A stretch of DNA of 64,000 bases from NCBI RefSeq assembly GCF_001039355.2, contig NW_019773847.1:460721-524720 (forward strand), written 5' to 3'. The translations under genes were made by a program, and so were the position numbers. The number at the start of each line of letters is the position of its first letter. Position 1 is the first letter of the stretch. The notes below the pieces were generated by a model. That model made no database searches and was not told where the DNA came from. It saw only the letters and a program-made list of their open reading frames with translations. Shown here piece after piece: positions 31,639-44,300 of the stretch. The DNA is from Lingula anatina. Taxonomy: Eukaryota; Brachiopoda; Lingulata; Lingulida; Lingulidae.

Positions 31639-34008
31639 TTGATTTTTTTTTATGAACAATATTATCATAATTAGATGTCATGGAATATATACCTTGATCA
31701 TTCCCCCATTTGAAAACTGCACTTTCATATCTGAATTTTCAATAGAAAACTCTTCAGTTATCTTTCTAAAAATCTTAAATGGTCCCCTGCAAAACAAACA
31801 GAAATGGGCATATGTATTACAATTCATTATATGTTAGTTAGTGGAAATGACAATCGGTAGTTACCATTTAAACAAATTTAAATACTTAGACTATAAACAA
31901 ATAATCAACCAATGTTATCATTTTTTTTCTTTTCCAAATAACTAAAATAAGTTTCTCATTTTCATTACTTAAACTAAATAAGTCTATCTAAACATAACAA
32001 AAATTCCATAACAAAGCAAAGCCAAATATATTTTGTCAGTGAAGAACTCTGAATGTGTGCTCACCTAGTAATTGAAGTGGTACTTTGAGCATTATACATC
32101 ACAATAACTGGAAATGTAGCAGATGGATTGGTTCCTTCTTGTACTTTACGGATAGTATATTTACTGAGACCAAGAGCAGGTACTTGAGCAACAAATGAAA
32201 CCTGAAATTTAAATTTGCACTCTATTTACTGAGCAACAATGAGCACCTACATGAAAAATGAAAATATGAGGCATTTAATAGATGAAAATATACCTACAAA
32301 CTTTGCCAGTTAGTCTCTTCCGTCCCTATGGAGTAGAATCACCCAAAACATTTGAGTAAAATTACACCTTTTCTGTTTAAAAATAATTAAATATCAGGTT
32401 GAAATAGAAGCAAAATAATCACATACCTTATAAATGTCAGAAGAAGACTCTTCATTGTTCATCCAAAAGAGGTCTGTCTGAGTCTGAACAACATTTCCAA
32501 GAGGGTCTTTGACTTCTACAAAGGGTTCAGATACATACAGCCTGACGATGTCTGATCTCTCTTGTGAGAGGGAATTATACAATATCACAGTCCTGAGGGA
32601 AAAAAAACAATAATAGATCAAAAAAAATAAATTTTCATCAAAAGAAACACTTTTCATCAATATAATCATGAGTAAATACAGCTTCATTACTTTCTTTAAT
32701 CAAGTCCATATGTTTTGAAGTATTGATTGAAGAAGATGAAAAAAAGCATTATACCACAAAGTTACAGTCAAGCTCTATCTAATTGAGAAATACATAATAT
32801 TCTTAAAGAAGAAGAGCAAAGATTTCCACTATATAAAATAAATGAAATTTTCAAGACTATGCTTATATGCTTGTGTACTCATGTGTACCTTCCATACTCA
32901 TAAAGGCATGTTACCTTGGTTCTGGTAATAATTTGATAACTGTCTTCTGGGGAAGAGAATCTTGTGCAACTCTTTGCTCATCCTGATAAAAAAATAAGTG
33001 AATATATAAAATTGCATACATTAATCCAATATAAGCATAAAAGCCAAATGAAAATAAAACCTCAATGATGAATTTATAATCAGGTTTAGCTCTCAAGTCA
33101 AAAGATGTAATTTTATTTTGCTTTCTAACAGCTGCTAGTTCTAATCCCTTAAACAAAAAATCCCTCAATCACTTGATTTGGACAGAAAAAGTAAATTCTT
33201 TGTCTGATCATTTCCAACTAAATAACTGTTTAGGGTCAGAATAATATTCCAGTGAAAATGTTCTGTCATCTGAGAGAAAAATTATGTTCAAGTAAGCCCA
33301 ATTAACTTACATGTCCTAAAATCTTTACACAAATTATCCACAATTGATTTACTAAAATCAAATCATCACTCAAAAGGATTTTATTCTAATGAGCACCTGA
33401 AGTGAAGCATATTTTAGTGATATGATATAAATTAATAGGTCAAATTCTCACCACATCAAAATAAAGAGTTGAAGGATCATGCGCATATTGACTCTTGTCT
33501 TTTGCCAGAAGGAAGTGAGCACACACACTGATCACAGTCTTACAGTTCTGCATGCCATTAAGTATCCTGGAATAAACTTTCATATTATATTGCAGATATC
33601 GTACAACTATACACATCAACAAGCCTTACTGAATTTAGAATCTGTGATAAATTAAAATGACTTCATCAAACATAATATTATGGCTTAGGGAATGATATAC
33701 TTATCTATCAAAAAACAGCCTTTGGTCTTTGAATTTTGGATATCATCAATAAACACAGTGATAAACTCTGATTAATTCCTTTTAAGAGTGCTTAATCAAA
33801 ATGATACANATAAAAATAAATGAAATTATTCAGCAATAATATTCACTTGTGTAACTTCTTAATTTATAATCATACAAAAACAATCAAAAACAGGCAAGTA
33901 GTGTTTAATAAGTTTATTGCAAAATTACCAAAAAGATGTAAAACAATGTTCACATTGAAAATTTTAAAAATCTTATATTCATGGCATTTTTGATATTTAG
34001 TTGAATCA

Positions 34009-34066
<58 letters not shown>

Positions 34067-35352
34067 CAGCTAAATTAATTAAACTGTGACAGCTTTAATC
34101 TTCATGATTAAGAAGTATTAAAAGACTGAGAATGATATAACAAACTATAACCTCAATTAGGTGTCCAAGGGGAAATGTCTGAACTGGAAAAATGTCCACT
34201 GACATCAGGCCAGCAGCCCATGTTTACAGAATGTAGCGACACATTTTTTCTCCACAAAGTGACCTCACTTACCTTGGCGTCACTTAGCTTCCTTTCCAAT
34301 AATATTCTGAACTGATAATCAGTTCTTTTGTTGTCCTTCACTCCTTGCATCAGCCCCCGGTTGTCATCTTGCATTAGACGTCTGTCCAGTACAACCTCCA
34401 ACCAGCCTGCAAACAAACCCATGTGGTACAACTGTATTTACTCAATAAATTCAAACAATATGATTTAATAATCAGGATTTTGATCATCAGTAAAATATCA
34501 TTCATCAGGCCTTTAATAAACATTCTCCTTATCACTTCCTTATCTGAAGAAATTGGGGGACTGACTAAAACTAGCCATACCAGTTTTGAGAGAAGAGCCT
34601 CCCAAACTCTGTGCAGTCATGACACTGAACCGAGACTGTCCGTCCTGAATATAAGCCATGGTTGAAATAGGATAAAAGTTGGCTTGCAGAGGTAGTTTCC
34701 TTTGCATTTTCCTCTTTTGCATCTAAAATAGAATATTTCATTTCAGACTGTTGCAATACAAATCAATATAAACAACAGGAGTGGATGCACAATTTGTCTA
34801 TCAAATTTTATGATAGGAAAGATCTATACATTAATGGCTTCATCATTTAATGGAATTAATCACTTAAAGTTTCAATTGCCACAGAAGCAATAACAGTAAG
34901 GGAAATGGGGATGTAAAAGGCATTAAACAAATTTAAACCAAACCCATATCTCAATACCTGAAATCCATTGAGATCAGTGAAGAACTGGCCATCACTATTT
35001 TGGATATCAGTTATTAGCCTCATGGCTATTTCATAATTGGACTCCCCACGAATGTCAACTATATTGTGTATGCCTACAGATGATCCACTGGTGCCTGAAA
35101 CACATGAAGATTGCACCTCATTAATCATACTGTTAATTTAAAGACATAAATCTTAACATGAGGGTACCTGAGCATGTGAATTATTCAAATAACATGTACT
35201 GGCATGGCAAATTATGTAGCAGCATTTGTGTGCGTTCAAATACACAGTTAAAAATAAATCAGTCTAGGTCTGGATTTTGCCAACAGAAAAACATATTAAT
35301 CAGTTATCTAATAGTCTTTAGCCTTGTGGTTAAAAATTCCATCCTCTCTCTT

Positions 35353-35383
<31 letters not shown>

Positions 35384-38300
35384 GCACTCAAGCCAAACAA
35401 CATTTCATTGTTTGCACAGTGGTAATTTAATTAACTCCATTTGTCTTCTAAAATGATTTAGACTTTATCCTGGATCTCTCTTCATGCTTGGCCACATCCA
35501 GTAATAAGCCAGTGGGTTGTATCTGATATACTTGACTGCCATGCATGAGCAGACACCACATGGCACTGACAAATAGTGTATGCAACTCATACTACAGTGC
35601 ACAGTGACGACAAAAGATCTAGGCTTGGCGAAACTTGCAGTGTGCATATCATGCATTTATTGGAGATGCATCACACCTGGATCTTTTGTTCTTGATATCC
35701 TTGGTATAATGTCTATACATTACTACCTACCTGGAGAGTTACAAACCCTCACAGTGTGTTCTACATGGGGGATGAATACATGGACCTCAGACATCAGGGC
35801 GCCTTGTACAACCCGGATGAATGGGTTTCCTACATCTATATTCTGAGGAAAAATATATTTTTCAATAATTAATCAGTGACTATAAGACACAGTGATTATT
35901 TGAATTAATTAGTGAATTTGTGATATTCTCCATAACTGTTGCAATATTTTTGTTAAAATTATAATAATATTTTAATAAGCTCTAAATTTTCAATCAATTA
36001 CCATATAATGCTCTGGATTCTTTTTTTTTGAAAAAGTACACCTTTTTTAACATGAAACCTACTTATGCTTTACTGCTGGCAACAGAACCTAGATCAAATT
36101 TTGATTTATAGAAGGCATTTTCAAGCCAAAAGGGCAATTCATTTGAACCTCCTAACACCCTCTGCTTACCTGAGCAGGTCCATTTGGCAGGAACAGGTAA
36201 GCCCCACTCTTCTCTTTAGCATTAATGGTCCCATACTTTACAAACTGCACCTGGACTTGGTTAACTTGGCCATCTTTGACTGTGGTTATAGACTAAAAAT
36301 CAAGTGGGGCATTGCATAATGTTTCTCAACAGATGTTGAACAATCACATCAAATATGTAATTGAAATAGAATATTATATACTTGATTCAAAAACACAGTC
36401 TTAAAAAGGGCTATCAAAATTTTGCATTCAATAATTTTTTTCAAAAATCATAATAAAGAATATTTTGTAGAGTAACCACATTTTGAAACTTTTGAAAGAT
36501 AGTAATGAATAAAAGGTATAATTGTTATCTATATATATTATATTTTGATTTTTTTTATGAACAATATTATCATAATTAGATGTCATGGAATATATACCTT
36601 GATCATTCCCCCATTTGAAAACTGCACTTTCATATCTGAATTTTCAATAGAAAACTCTTCAGTTATCTTTCTAAAAATCTTAAATGGTCCCCTGCAAAAC
36701 AAACAGAAATGGCCCTATGTATTACAATTCATTATATGTTAGTTAGTGGAAATGACAATCGGTAGTTACCATTTAAACAAATTTAAATACTTAGACTATA
36801 AACAAATAATCAACCAATGTTATCATTTTTTTTCTTTTCCAAATAACTAAAATAAGTTTCTCATTTTCATTACTTAAACTAAATAAGTCTATCTAAACAT
36901 AACAAAAATTCCATAACAAAGCAAAGCCAAATATATTTTGTCAGTGAAGAACTCTGAATGTGTGCTCACCTAGTAATTGAAGTGGTACTTTGAGCATTAT
37001 ACATCACAATAACTGGAAATGTAGCAGATGGATTGGTTCCTTCTTGTACTTTACGGATAGTATATTTACTGAGACCAAGAGCAGGTACTTGAGCAACAAA
37101 TGAAACCTGAAATTTAAATTTGCACTCTATTTGCTGAGCAACAATGAAGTTATTTCTAATGAGCACCTAAATGAAAAATGAAAATAATAGGCATTTAATG
37201 GATGCAAATATACCTACAAACTTTGCCAGTTAGTCTCTTCTGTCACCCAAAACATTTGAGTAAAATTACACCTTTTCCGTTTGAAAATAATTAAATATCA
37301 GGTTGAAATAGAGGCAAAATAATCACATACCTTATAAATGTCAGAAGAAGACTCTTCATTGTTCATCCAAAAGAGGTCTGTCTGAGTCTGAACAACATTT
37401 CCAAGAGGGTCCTTGACTTCTACAAAGGGTTCAGATACATACAGCCTGACGATGTCTGATCTCTCTTGTGAGAGGGAATTATACAATATCACAGTCCTGA
37501 GGGAAAAAAAACAATAATAGATAAAAAAAATAAATAATTTTCATCAAAAGAAACACTTTTCATCAAGTCCATATGTTTTGAAGTATTGATTGAAGAAGAT
37601 GAAAAAAAGCATTACAACACAAAGTTACAGTCAAGCTCTATCATTTATAGAAAAATGCATAATATTCTTAAAGAAGAAGAGCAAATATTTCCACTATACA
37701 AAATAAATGAAATTTTCAAGTCTATGCATATATGCTTGTGTACTCATGTGTACCTTCCATACTCATAAAGGCATGTTACCTTGGTTCTGGTAATAATTTG
37801 ATAACTGTCTTCTGGGGAAGAGAATCCTGTGCAACTCTTTGCTCATCCTGATAAAAAATAAGTGAATATATAAAATTGCATACATTAACCCAATATAAGC
37901 ATAAAAGCCATACGAAAAAAAAAACTCTATGATGAATTTATAACCAGGTTTAGATCTCAAGTCAAAAGATGTAATTTTATTTTGCTTTCTTACAGCTGCT
38001 AGTTCTAATCCCTTAAACAAAAAATCCCTCAATCACTTGATTTGGACAGAAAAAGTTAATTCTTTGTCTGATCTTTTCCAACATTGAATTAACATTGATC
38101 TTTATTCTGTAATTTCAGGCCTCTGACCCAAAATACATGTCCAACTTCACCATAATTTTCTACTAGTAGTAGACCCTAAATAACTGTTTAGGGTCAGAAT
38201 AATATTCCAATGAAAATGTTCTGTCATCTGAGAGAAAAATTATGTTCAAGTAAGCCCAATTAACTTACATGTCCTAAAATCTTTACACAAATTATCCACA

Positions 38301-41300
38301 ATTGATTTACTAAAATCAAATCATCACTCAAAAGGATTTTATTCTAATGAGCACCTGAAGTGAAGCATATTTTAGTGATATGATATAAATTAATAGGTCA
38401 AATTCTCACCACATCAAAATATAGAGTTGAAGGATCATGCGCATATTGACTCTTGTCTTTTGCCAGCAGGTAGTGAGCACACACACTGATCACAGTCTTA
38501 CAGTTCTGCATGCCATTAAGTATCCTGGAATAAACTTTCATATTATATTGCAGATATCGTACAACTATACACATCAACAAGCCTAACTGAATTTAGAATC
38601 TGTGATAAATTAAAATGACTTCATCAAACATAATATTATGGCTTAGGGAATGATATACTTATCTATCACAAAACAGCCTTTGGTCTTTGAATTTTGGATA
38701 TCATCAATAAACACAGTGATAAACTCTGATTAATTCCTTTTAAGAGTGCTTAATCAAAATGATATACCAAAAATCCATAAAAATATACCATTTAGACACC
38801 TTTAGAATGTTTCACAAAATAGCCTTTCTCTTTCAGGTTTTGAATATCAAACAGACCATTTTGTCCTATTTTTTTTTCCTTTTTACAAATCACTTATCCA
38901 AAGATATGACTCACATATTAGCATAATCGATAACAACATGGTCTTTTCCTGTTCCAGTTATGGCGTCATGATGTTGAAATAAGGCAAGACTTCTCCTTGC
39001 AACTATAATTTTCTCCAACATAGCACTGGCAGGGAATGTTGATGAAGCTTGTTTTCTGGATAGGGCAGTGGCCAGACTGTATAAAACTTCTGCTTTCCTG
39101 AAAAAAGTTTTTAAACTTAAAAACACTATTCCTTATGACACATTTGATTGTAATTAAAGGTTCTTTCATCTTCAACCAGATTTCATTATATAACTGATTT
39201 AATATTGATACAAATGAAATTTGTCTATAAACAGTATATTATGCTTTGATTGAAAACACCCAAGAAAAAAATCATGCTGAAAGATACTTTAGTACCACTT
39301 GTTAATGTATGCATGTAGTTTTCAATCATGCATTGTTTGATTCACAAATTTATTGATACATTTATAATTTCATTTTTGCATCCTTCTTTTGTGCTCTTCT
39401 CTGTTTTGATTTAGACAAAGAACTTCGTCATGTCATGATTCCCTCTTAAGTTGTTTTATCTTTGTGCCCCATCTTCATGTTTACGCTTTGTACTTCTTTC
39501 TTATACAAACCAATTTCTTGTTACTTATCCATTTTCTATTCTCATCTTACAGTCATTGATAAATAAAATCAAAAATATTATATTTGTCTTACAGTTACAC
39601 TAAGACATGATTTCATATCAAAATATTATACCTCAAATTAGACTCTGCTACTCTATCTAAATGTTTATAGAATGGTCTAGAAGTAAAATAGCCACTCCAG
39701 TAATGGTCATCACGGTCAGCATAGGTGAAGAAGTCTCCAGCCAACCGGGGGTAGCCAGTGGGAGTGTCGTCTGCTTCTGTGCCTGCCCTCTCTCGCAAAG
39801 CATCAAAATAATCAGAGAGGGTCCCAAACTGAGCCTACAATGAGGAAATTAATTGTACAATATGGACTAAAATATCTTACAATGGTTTACCTGTACTGAA
39901 TCCTTTCTCAGTAGAAATCAACAGAATCTGTTCCATCAAACCTGTAGTACTTTTAAATGAAAAGAAACACTGATAACACTATATATTAATTTAAAAAAAA
40001 AAATTTTTTTTCAGGTCAAGCTTTACTAAGCTTCCACAAATTTAGACAACATCAAAACACTACAAACAGACTAACATACTCTGAGCATAATGATGCAGGC
40101 CACCCTGAAAAAAATCTTTAACCATTATAAGAATTACCTGCACATGCCAATCTGGTTTGGCATTCATGTAGTCAAAAAGTTTCTTGTAATTTCCAAACTG
40201 GTTTTCCCACTCTTCTGGCTTGTCATAGCGGAAGTCATCTCCCAGTATAACTAGGACTACATTATTTCTGTACAAAGAAGCCTTCTTTCTGTACTGGTCT
40301 AGTAGTATCTCAGCTCTGAAAAGTGTGTACAGTAAACCTATCAGTATAACAAAGAATATGTTAAGCTGTGTTATGCATTCCAAGTTACAATAACAGAACA
40401 ACAGGTAAAAATAAGAGTTATCATCACTCATATATTTTAACATCTCACAAGACATCGTCCTCAGAGAATTAGGTTACGTGTGTTATTATAGCCAGAAATG
40501 CAGAAATATGGCATGAAACTTTTTACCAAATCAATTTTTATTGGTCCACATATGTCACTAATAATAATAAACTTATTTACACAGTATAAAAATTTTGAAA
40601 GTTTGAGTAACTTCAATTTACATTTTCTATACAGCGTTATTGGTTAAACTTAAATAAATAATAGCAATGATGGGTTCTTAAAATTTCAATTAAATAAATG
40701 AAACTCACTTCTGTGCCACATTATTATTTGTAATGGGTACTGGAGGCACTCTCCATGGACAGGTTACCCTGCCCCCTGGAAGACGTTTGAAGTCATACTG
40801 ACAGCAGATCTTGGGGTCGGGACCACAAGTGTGGGGGACATCGTAACTGTAGAATGGCATCATATGGCAGAACATATCTGTGCTTCCATCATGGTCTGAA
40901 AAAGAGAGAGAGGTAATCTATGTTTTGATATGTTCTTCGGCTTGAAAATGATATCAGATTGTGAATTTTTCTTTTGTGACAAACTATGGTTCTCACCAGT
41001 GGCAATAACTAGAGATGCTAGTGCAGACTGATGAAGATGTCATATTGACAATGAAGAGTATCAGTGTGTAACAGCATGAGATATCGTAGTGTGGCAAGCC
41101 TCTGTCGAAGATGAAAATAATCAATTTTATAAATATAGGCACAGTGAGGCAGTTAAGTGCAGCAAGTGTGAGGCAGTGTGAGGCAGTTAAGTGCAGCAAG
41201 CCTTTGCTGGAGATGACAAAAGATCAATTTAATATCTGGTGACTTGTATATTTTTTCAAATACCAATTATATTCAATTATAGATAAGTAATAGCAATGAA

Positions 41301-44300
41301 ATCCGTAATCATCATCCTTCCACTATGTATATACTAACAGAAAATTCCACAGAAAAATTAGTCATGAATCTCAAAAGGTTGAAATTAAAACATCATGAGA
41401 AACAATTACCCCAATTCTGTCTCCATAGAAACTCAAGATTTTTGGTCTGAGCTAGGTATTTCTTAACTGAATAATGCACCCTTTGAATCAACATATTCTT
41501 CAAGCCCATCCTCTTCAAGAAATACGCCATAGTTGGAGAATGGCCAAATGGGTCAATGGCCCAGCCAGACTTGGGTTTTACCCCTACAATGAGATTTTAA
41601 GCATGGTATTTCTAGAAATAGCACAAAAAGATATGACAAAATCTGTACACTATAACTATGGAAAGTTCAACTAATTATAAAACTAAACAAAATAACATAA
41701 TTGAACCTAGATTATATATTTAAAAGAAGGGATGAGGTAATAGAGGTAACAGTATAATCACGTGTATACACTGCAATCAAATATTACTTTATCTAATAAT
41801 ACAACCTGTTTATTTGTACAATGTTGTTACCTGTGGTTCTTGTTGTACCTTTTACAATTTGTTTGTAGTCAAAATAATGACAATTAGCATAAAAAATAAA
41901 ATATATTAACATTTTTCAGACAAGGCAAATTACTTGAAGAACCATTTTATGTGTAATGCTGGTCTTCTGTTGATCTTATAAAAGCCAGAAATAAAAATTT
42001 CCACACCCACCTAGTTCATGTTCCAGCCACTGGTGACCCTCTATCATCTGGTCAATCATGGCCGAGTAGTGTGAGACCGCCTCATCATTCATTACCCAGC
42101 CACCGGTCACTATCTCAAACTGACCACTCTTCACCAAGCTACAAAATACCAGAAGTCATGAATTTCAGAGTGTAAAAGCATTAAATAATGACTGATCAAT
42201 ATATCAGATGTACCACGAACAAGTCACCTTTTTATTTCCGTTTTGTATCAATTCTTGCCAGGTAAATCATATTACACTAAATGTATTTGTATCTATTAGC
42301 CATTCAGCAAATGCCAATTGTGCACTTCATTAGTATGAAAATATAATGAAATGTGATGATTAACCCACAAATACAATGTGTATTAAATAATACCATAGAA
42401 GATGTTGAGAACTACCAATCCAGGCATGGTGCATCTTGCATGCAGGCATGGCACACATAATTGCCAGCTGTTAGACCATGCCTGGGACTTATGTTCTTAA
42501 TATCCACTGAAGTATAATTCTGATACACCACTCATCAACAAGGTCTATGTGTTAGCCACTTCTGCTTTGCACTAATGCATATCACACACACCTCTGGGAG
42601 TATCTTCAAAATGTCTGTATCTAACAACCTCCGCTTCTGTTGGGAATTGAATCAATGACTGATAATACAGTAAGTATAAAATCATCTGTTTAGCAATATA
42701 AATGAAAGATTAACAATCATAAGCTTACCGTCTTACTCTGCCCTTCATACTTTCATCCAGTTCTTGCCACCATCTTGAGAAAAATGAAATTTCTGCATAC
42801 ATGAATTTTCTTGATGAGTCGGCTTCAAGTTTGGTCACCATGTTGTTCAGGATATGCCTAACTTGGTCACGGTAATAAGCTTCAAATGTTTTGATCCAAC
42901 CTAAAATATTCATAATGATGTTCTAGAAAATATATGAAAATATCTACCCCTCTTGGTATGAAAGCTAGTAAATCTTACCTCGTTTTCCAAATTATTTCAA
43001 TTTAAAAGTTAATTTTTTTTTCATAATGTAGCTATAATTCATTAAATATTCAAATCTTACATAAAGGTAAAGATCAAATCAAAAATTTCTACACTGTATA
43101 CCCATAAATTTGCCATAATGCATAACAAATAAGTTCAATTAAAAATCACATTACTACACAAAGGTACCTTCTCTGGAATGAAAAGAAAATGTTTTATCTT
43201 GCTTAGTTAACCCTGATGTGAACTGGGCTAAAGCATACCTGGATCACAGTGAGAGTGTGGTACAAGGATGACTTTGAGTGGCTTATCTTGCCAGGTGCTG
43301 ACATCGTAGGAGATAGGGAACCCCTGCTTCCACACACCTCCATTTGGATTATCAAAGGGGATATGATCAAACACATTCAACATCTGAAACAAAACCATAA
43401 AACAATAAAATTAAAATAGAATACACAGAGTACTCTTGTAACGTTCCCAGCAACATGTGGGATGGGGACTCCCCACCAAACTAGAAGTGTGTTGAATATG
43501 TAGGTGAGTTTTGACATTTTTTTTAATGTTTTCTTTGTATAGAATAACTTCTTACCTTGTTTTTTTTTTTCACCCCAATTGAGCTCTTAAAGTACGACCC
43601 AGTGGCTAAGCTACTGAATGCCCTCATTTTACAGTGCAACTATACATATCACACATTAGATACATGCCTGTAATTCTGTTACTGCTTTTTTTATTTTTAG
43701 GCATTTTTATTGCATTATTTGCTTCATGATAAACAAGAGAACTAAACACATTATGACAGAAATGATGCTGGCAACTCTTTTGTTTTGCAGTATGAACTGT
43801 AAGATTCCAGGAAATATATGAACATGAATGACGAAATAACAATATGGGTTCAATTTCCCAGGTGAAAAATTTACACATCAAACTAATGCTTAATAAGAAA
43901 AGGGGATATTAAATTAATCATTATCTTCCTTTAATTCATGTCTCACAAATCTTATGCTATTCATAAATCAATATCATATTACTTGTATCTAATTACACCT
44001 GGTTAGATTATGAAACAACTCCTGGGTTAATGATGGGCACAAAAAAGATGACTTTAAAGAGAAATGCCCACTTTTTGGGAACTGAAGAAGAATAAAATGC
44101 AATTATGCTGGCATGTTGTTATATGCATCATCATTATTATCTTTATTTGTGTGAAAAAAAATATTATTATATCTCTGACTCAACCAATATCCTTTACCTG
44201 TACATCAGTGCCAGCTGGTGGTGTTTCTGCAAAACTGCACATCCCTTCTGGAACTCGGACCACATTTCTGGAGATTGCTGTGATGTTTGGTTTTATCCTA

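Larger units (their letters stand above)
28866..33808. repeat. Large direct repeat, copy 1 (MAN2A exons 12-21)
   Basis: Matches 33810-38766 along its length with a few percent of substitutions and several indels. It contains minus-strand exons 33452-33566, 32915-32982, 32427-32592, 32065-32201, 31693-31786, 31212-31334, 30774-30885, 30007-30143, 29631-29772 and 29323-29456. All are intact and have the same lengths as in copy 2. It ends at the N at 33809. Copy 1 is contiguous with the last two MAN2A exons. Confidence 0.95.

Noticed and set aside
28866-38766. A genuine tandem exon duplication creating a longer mannosidase
   Set aside because: The junction phase is wrong and produces an immediate stop; the single-copy protein has the expected length; and the junction coincides with an N.
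42400-42640. Possible structured RNA around the small inverted repeat
   Set aside because: Arms are only 11 bases, and there is no tRNA-like box A/B or other known RNA signature.
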